Positions 59,963-64,000 of a stretch of DNA of 64,000 bases are shown here, in pieces. Both the position numbers and the translations under genes were made by a program. The stretch spans positions 9,052,001 through 9,116,000 of the forward strand of contig NZ_CP063808.1 in assembly GCF_018128905.1 (NCBI RefSeq), given 5' to 3'. Within the stretch, counting starts at the first letter, position 1, and each line of letters begins with the position of its first letter. The stretch is from Streptomyces sp. A2-16 (GTDB lineage Bacteria > Actinomycetota > Actinomycetes > Streptomycetales > Streptomycetaceae). Below the pieces are notes generated by a model. The model did not search any database. It had not been told where the DNA came from and worked only from the letters and a program-made list of their open reading frames with translations.

Positions 59963-60013
59963 GTGCGGGTGGTGCGGTCGTGCGGGTGGTGCGGTCGTGC
60001 GGGTGGTGCGGTC
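59963..60013. repeat. Three perfect 17-bp tandem repeats
   Basis: GTGCGGGTGGTGCGGTC occurs three times without mismatch, followed by a partial unit. It lies in the roughly 360-base gap between the XRE gene start and the GPP34 stop, downstream of GPP34. No gene is evident in this gap. Confidence 0.85.
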
Positions 60014-60047
60014 GTGCTGTCGGCGGTGCGTGCCGTGGGACTGCGGC

Positions 60048-60803
60048 TCAGTGAGCCACGGCGCGCGCCATCGGTCCTCGGCGCGGTTGCATCGGAACGC
60101 CGCGGGCGGGTTCCGGCGCGGGCCTGGCTCCGGGGGCGGCCTGACGGCCGGCCGGTGCCGGGCTACGACGTGGCTGTGCTGCCACACCGTTCTGGACGTC
60201 CATCACGGCGTGCGCCACGAGTCCGCCCATCGGGTCGTGCCTGATGAGGTCCCGCAGCCGGGAGCGCGAGGAACGGCCCTCGTTGCCCGGATACAGGTGC
60301 TTGCCGAGGCCGACCGCGTGTGCCAGGGCGGCGAGCGCCGCGGTCCGCGGGTCCGGCGGTACGCCGGTGCGGATCGCCGAGTCCAGTCGGGACCTGATCT
60401 CCCGGCTGATCTCGTTGTCGGTCGCCTGGTAACGGGTCGTCGGCAGCACTCCGCACATCTGACCCGCCACGGCATGCACCATGCCGCACCGCTCCAGATG
60501 CGAGAGGTAGGTCTGGCGGAGCCCAAGGCGCGGCCCGCCGATCCAGTTCACTGCCCGCACGGGAGCGCCACGCCTTCGCAGCAACTCCAACGCGCAGTCC
60601 AAAGTCGGATCTCCAGTCGGCCGTGGGGCTACCACGGCGATACGATCCCCGTCTGGGGCTATCCGTCCGGCCAGCGCCAGCTCCACTAGCTGTGCTCCGG
60701 CCAGACCGAGGTCGAGCGACTGCGGCTGTGCGGTGGTACCCGTGGCCGGGTCCAACGCCAGCAGCAGAAGCTCCTCCGGAAGTGTTCTGCGGCTCCTGCC
60801 CAT
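60048..60803 (-). CDS. GPP34 (GOLPH3/Vps74-like) phosphoprotein family
   Basis: The 251-residue protein matches the GPP34 family: RTLPEELLLLALDPATG at the N-terminus, LDLGLAGAQLVELALAGRIA after it, and RIRSRLDSAIRTGVPPDPRT, AALAALAHAVGLGKHLYPGN later. Eukaryotic members bind phosphatidylinositol-4-phosphate at the Golgi. Streptomycetes have many copies of unknown role. The last 45 residues are a Pro/Arg/Ala-rich disordered tail. The 250 bases upstream towards the carboxypeptidase gene carry divergent promoters only. Confidence 0.92.
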   Translation of the reverse strand: MGRSRRTLPEELLLLALDPATGTTAQPQSLDLGLAGAQLVELALAGRIAPDGDRIAVVAPRPTGDPTLDCALELLRRRGAPVRAVNWIGGPRLGLRQTYLSHLERCGMVHAVAGQMCGVLPTTRYQATDNEISREIRSRLDSAIRTGVPPDPRTAALAALAHAVGLGKHLYPGNEGRSSRSRLRDLIRHDPMGGLVAHAVMDVQNGVAAQPRRSPAPAGRQAAPGARPAPEPARGVPMQPRRGPMARAVAH

Positions 60804-61054
60804 CCATGCCTCCCCGCGTGGATGAAAGACAGGGTGACCCCTCTCACATTGGTCTGTCGAGGGTGCGTGACCTGTTTGTAGTGGAACCGGTAGGTATGTC
60901 GTTCTCGTCTACCGCTTGGGGCAAGGCCGCACACAGGACACTGGTACATGGTTCGGACAGCGGGGTGCGGCGGCTGCCCGGGCGGCGGTTCAACGGTTCG
61001 GCAGACGCAGGGTGACGGAATCCCGATCACCCGCGACACATGGAGGAGGCATCG

Positions 61055-63571
61055 GTGGCGGGCGAGTCCCCCGACAGGTCGAAGCAGCGCGAGTCGTCGG
61101 CAGAACCGACGTCGGGGAGCGGGAGTCCGGTTCCCGAGGCGAGGAGTTCCGCCCGCGATCCCCGGCTCGCGGTGGCACGGGAGTCGATCTCCCTCGGAGG
61201 CCTCGACACGGCCACGAGGGTCTTCTCGGTGCGCGACCTCCCGAAGACCCCCGAGACCCCCGAGAACGCCGACGAGAGCCCCGCAGAGGCAGGAGCGGCC
61301 GGTTCCGGGACATCGGACCCCGAGGACGCACCCGCGGCCACGGAGAAGCGCCCTGAGGACGCCGCCGGCCCGGAGCCCGCGGACGAGCCCGGCACGGCCG
61401 AGGTCTCGGACGACGCCGAGGGCGACTCCGGCGACGCCTGCACGGTCGAGGGCTCCGGTGAGGCCGACAGCGGCTCCGAGGACACCGGCACGGCCGAGGG
61501 TTCGGACGACTCCGAGGGCGACTCCGCTGACGCCGACGGCTCCGGCGAGCGGGACGAGTCGGCCGCGGAGCGTGACGCGCGGCTGCGGGACGTGGTGGCG
61601 GCCTGGGTGTCCAAGGGGGACGCGAGCCGGGCCGATTCCGAGGACGGTCCCGGCAAGGCGGAGCCCGCGGAGCAGCCCGAGGACAAGGGCACCGAGCCCG
61701 CCGACGAGACCCCCGAGGACGAGCCCGTCCGGGACACCGAGGCGAAGACCGACCCGGAGACCGACCCGGAGCCCGACAGCGAACCGGCACCGGCCACCGA
61801 CGCCGCCGAGACGGCCGTAGCCGAAGAGGCCCCCCGTCCCGACACCACCGACCCCGACACCCCAGGGGCGCGGGGAACTGCGCGACCCGCCCCCACCGAC
61901 CCGCGGACGGACGACGAGCCCGACGAGGCTCCCGAGGACGCCGTGCCCGGGAAGGCTCCCGAAGACGCCGTGCCCGAGGACGCGGACGTCGATGACGCGC
62001 CCCCCGTCGACCAGCCCACCGCCGTCTTCAAGGCCCCCCGGCCCCCCGTGGACCAGCCCACCACCATGCTGAAGCTCGGCAAGGCCGCGGAGTCGAAGCC
62101 GGCGGAACCCGCGGAAGCGAAGCCCGCGGAAGCGAAGCCCGCGACGCGCAAGCCGGAGGCCGAGGCCGAGCGGACGAGCAGGTTCGTCGCGCTGAAGGCC
62201 CTCGACGAGCCCCGCGAGTCGCGGCCGAAGGCCGACGTGACCGCCGCCGTCCCCCAGGTCGGCCCGGAGCGCACCACGCAGCAGCCCCTGCCGCCGAAGC
62301 CGCCCCTGGACCTGCTCGCGGAGCTCACCAACACTCCGCCGCCCCCGCCCAGCCCGCTGCGCACCTTCGGCCGCCGGGTCAAGATCTGGACCCCGCTCCT
62401 CATCCTGCTGGTCGTCGTGTTTGCGATCGTGCAGGCCCTGCGCCCGCTGCCGGAGCCCACCCTCAGCCTGACCGCCAAGGACTCCTACACCTTCGACGGC
62501 AGCAAGGCGGCCCTCCCGTGGCCCGAGCAGGGCCAGGGCTGGATGGACGTCGAAGGCGTCGGCACCATGGGCGACTTCGGCAAGCAGACCCCCGTCGCGA
62601 TCGGCTCCGTGGCCAAGGCCATGACCGCCTACATCGTCCTGAAGGACCACCCCCTCAAGTCCGGCGAGGAGGGCGCGAAGATCACCGTCGACGCGCTCGC
62701 CGAGAAGGAGGCCGGCTACAACAAGCAGGGCGAGTCCACCCTCACCACCGTCAAGCAGGGCGACGTCCTCACCCAGAGGCAGGCGATCGCGGCGATCATG
62801 ATCCCGTCCGCCAACAACATCGCCCGGCTGCTCGCCCGCTGGGACGCCGGTTCCGAGGCGGCGTTCATCAAGAAGATGAACGACACCGCCAAGGAACTCG
62901 GCATGAAGAACACGAAGTACACCGACGCCTCGGGCCTGAAGGAGAGCACCGTCTCCACCGCCGAGGACCAGGTGAAACTGGGCAACGAGCTCGTCAAGAT
63001 CCCGGCGCTGATGGAGATCACGTCCATGGGCCAGTGGATCGATCCGTCCGGACAGAAGTGGTACAACTACAACTATCTGGTCCCCTACAACGGTGCCATC
63101 GGCATCAAGACCGGCACCACCACCGCGGCCGGCGGCAATCTCCTCTTCGCCGCCCGCAAGGAGGTGGGCGGCGAGACCGTCACCCTGGTCGGCGCGATCC
63201 TCGGCCAGCACAAGTCGCCGATCATCAAGACCGTCAATGACGTCAGCCGGGTCGCCATGCTCGCGGCCCAGGACGAGCTGACCTCGGCGAAGATCCTGAA
63301 GAAGGGCGATGTCGTCGGATACGTGGACGACGGCCTCGGCGGCCACACCCCCGTCGTGCTGACCAAGGACGTCACCGCCGTCGGCTGGGCCGGCTTCGAG
63401 GTGAAGCTGTCCTTCGCCGCCGACGACGTACCGCACACCGCGAAGGCCGGCACCAAGGTCGGCACCCTCACCGTCGGAGACGGCGAGGGCGGCGCGGTCA
63501 AGGTCCCGGTAACCCTCCAGAAGGATCTGGCCGAACCGGGTCTGACCGACAAGCTGACCCGCCTCGGCTGA
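61055..63571 (+). CDS. D-alanyl-D-alanine carboxypeptidase (DacA-like PBP) with long acidic cytoplasmic N-terminus
   Basis: The GTG at 61055 with GGAGG six bases upstream gives 838 residues. Residues 1-440 are cytoplasmic, acidic and disordered (Glu/Asp/Pro/Ala-rich), with a repeat-derived insert at 270-281. One membrane helix (PLLILLVVVFAIVQAL, about 446-461) follows. The outside domain has the three penicillin-binding motifs: S518 in GSVAKAMT, S585-x-N587 in IPSANNIA, and KTG at 685 in GIKTGTT. It trims the terminal D-Ala of peptidoglycan stem peptides. Ordinary family members are 400 residues long. ATG 61040 is an alternative start. Confidence 0.93.
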   Translation: MAGESPDRSKQRESSAEPTSGSGSPVPEARSSARDPRLAVARESISLGGLDTATRVFSVRDLPKTPETPENADESPAEAGAAGSGTSDPEDAPAATEKRPEDAAGPEPADEPGTAEVSDDAEGDSGDACTVEGSGEADSGSEDTGTAEGSDDSEGDSADADGSGERDESAAERDARLRDVVAAWVSKGDASRADSEDGPGKAEPAEQPEDKGTEPADETPEDEPVRDTEAKTDPETDPEPDSEPAPATDAAETAVAEEAPRPDTTDPDTPGARGTARPAPTDPRTDDEPDEAPEDAVPGKAPEDAVPEDADVDDAPPVDQPTAVFKAPRPPVDQPTTMLKLGKAAESKPAEPAEAKPAEAKPATRKPEAEAERTSRFVALKALDEPRESRPKADVTAAVPQVGPERTTQQPLPPKPPLDLLAELTNTPPPPPSPLRTFGRRVKIWTPLLILLVVVFAIVQALRPLPEPTLSLTAKDSYTFDGSKAALPWPEQGQGWMDVEGVGTMGDFGKQTPVAIGSVAKAMTAYIVLKDHPLKSGEEGAKITVDALAEKEAGYNKQGESTLTTVKQGDVLTQRQAIAAIMIPSANNIARLLARWDAGSEAAFIKKMNDTAKELGMKNTKYTDASGLKESTVSTAEDQVKLGNELVKIPALMEITSMGQWIDPSGQKWYNYNYLVPYNGAIGIKTGTTTAAGGNLLFAARKEVGGETVTLVGAILGQHKSPIIKTVNDVSRVAMLAAQDELTSAKILKKGDVVGYVDDGLGGHTPVVLTKDVTAVGWAGFEVKLSFAADDVPHTAKAGTKVGTLTVGDGEGGAVKVPVTLQKDLAEPGLTDKLTRLG
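61860..61898 (+). repeat. Dispersed repeat, copy 3, inside the carboxypeptidase coding region
   Basis: The core CCCCAGGGGCGCGGGGAACT continues GCGCGACCCGCCCCCACCG. It is translated in frame as TPGARGTARPAPT within the acidic linker, where neighbouring sequence is nearly pure Asp/Glu/Pro/Ala. This indicates a repeat that inserted into, and was tolerated by, a disordered region. Confidence 0.8.
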
Positions 63572-63595
63572 TCCGGAAACGGCACGGACGCCTCA

Positions 63596-63644
63596 CGCGG
63601 CCCGCCGCCCGGACCCCGCCCGGGGTTCCGGACGGCGGGCCGCG
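63596..63644 (+). terminator. Terminator of the carboxypeptidase gene
   Basis: CGCGGCCCGCCG pairs with CGGCGGGCCGCG, with a further CCGGA/TCCGG inner pairing. The structure begins 25 bases after the stop codon. Confidence 0.8.
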
Positions 63645-63726
63645 TGCTAGCGTCACGAACCGGGGCAGGTCGACGCTGGGGCGCGGCCGAGAAAAGAAGA
63701 CGGGACACCACGGGGAGTGCCTTCAG

Positions 63727-64000
63727 GTGGCCACTGCGGAGCCGACACGCGCCGACGAGACCGACCCGGGCCCGGGTACCGGCCCGCGAATACGCGTGCC
63801 CGCGGAACCCGGGAGCGAGAACGGCGGTCCCCCGAGCGGCCTCAGGGCCAGGACCTGGGCCGCCCTCCTCGCGCTGCGTGAGCGGCTGCTGCGCCACCCC
63901 GTCCTCTCCATGACCGCGCTCTCCGGCGCCCTGCACATCGTCTGGTTCTTCACGTTCGCGAACAGTGGCGGGGACCTCGCGGCGCAGGACGCGTGGGCCG
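63727..64000 (+). CDS. Integral membrane protein, N-terminal part (cut by window end)
   Basis: GTG 63727 begins VATAEPTRADETDPGPGTGP, a polar cytosolic N-terminus, followed by ALLALRERLLRHPVLSMTAL and a first helix SGALHIVWFFTFANSGGDLA. The frame is open to the window end. From memory this start resembles large streptomycete multi-pass membrane proteins next to D,D-carboxypeptidases, but the family cannot be fixed from 91 residues. The weak AGG before GTG is the only ribosome-binding signal. Confidence 0.7.
   Translation, partial: MATAEPTRADETDPGPGTGPRIRVPAEPGSENGGPPSGLRARTWAALLALRERLLRHPVLSMTALSGALHIVWFFTFANSGGDLAAQDAWA

Noticed and set aside
60830..60946. Minus-strand reading MYQCPVCGLAPSGRRERHTY resembling a zinc finger upstream of GPP34
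   Set aside because: Non-streptomycete codon use, no stop before the GPP34 gene in a sensible place, and no ribosome-binding site; probably leader DNA.

Overview
This is chromosomal DNA of a Streptomyces or very close relative. The GC content is very high and third codon positions are strongly GC-biased. GTG and TTG starts are common, and genera-typical families are present: SepX/GlpR, HrdD, Scr1-type XRE plus DUF397, GPP34, DUF574 methyltransferase and HelR. The order around fruR-fruK-fruA and hrdD matches what I know of streptomycete chromosomes. No CRISPR array, rRNA, complete IS element or plasmid origin was seen; there is one tRNA.

Positions 1-5600 hold a conserved actinobacterial block: a SepX/GlpR-like divisome protein, a RimJ-like acetyltransferase, mogA, moaC, moeA/glp and galU on the minus strand, then divergent 5-formyl-THF cyclo-ligase. 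As I recall it, much of this block is also clustered in Mycobacterium, where the moeA-like protein (Glp) and its membrane partner (GlpR) belong to cell division. Positions 5600-19900 hold a penicillin acylase-type hydrolase, a CPA1 antiporter, an MFS carrier, an FmdB/Ruc-type zinc-ribbon chaperone candidate behind a clear CIRCE (HrcA) operator, MTA phosphorylase, a SAF-domain protein, MscL, LtrA, a P1-family peptidase, an L,D-transpeptidase lipoprotein and DUF6227.

Positions 19976-24334 are the fructose PTS operon fruR-fruK-[repeat ORF]-fruA on the minus strand. The 201-codon ORF between fruK and fruA is built of about 13 nine-residue repeats and has ATGA overlaps at both ends. Positions 24500-36400 hold efflux pumps with their regulators (WYL, TetR with twin operators), sigma factor HrdD behind a SigR-type promoter, a DODA-type dioxygenase with a divergent MarR regulator, an M6 protease and a tandem-IclR regulator.

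Positions 36400-42010 are an accessory zone with decayed genes: an SDR remnant, an MFS tail, a frameshifted SUKH gene and an integrase tail. It contains a tRNA-Arg(CCT) whose 3' half is repeated 2.5 kb away, which marks the footprint of an integrative element.

Positions 42070-50530 hold an archaeal-type ATPase, a double Lrp regulator with an MFS pump, a multi-TM protein and a HelR/HelD-type helicase. Upstream of the helicase lies a near-perfect rifamycin-associated element (RAE), pointing to inducible rifamycin resistance. Positions 50600-52112 are a xylan-degradation pair (GH11 xylanase, CE4 esterase) behind three CGAA/TTCG boxes.

Positions 52290-64000 hold a DUF574 methyltransferase, an amidase and a DUF2235 hydrolase, an MFS carrier with a divergent ArsR-like regulator and glutathione peroxidase, an XRE/DUF397 pair, GPP34, a D,D-carboxypeptidase with a huge acidic cytoplasmic N-terminus, and the start of a membrane protein. 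A short dispersed repeat (core GGGGAACTGCGCGACC) recurs at 17.2, 58.2 and 61.9 kb; the last copy lies inside the carboxypeptidase gene.
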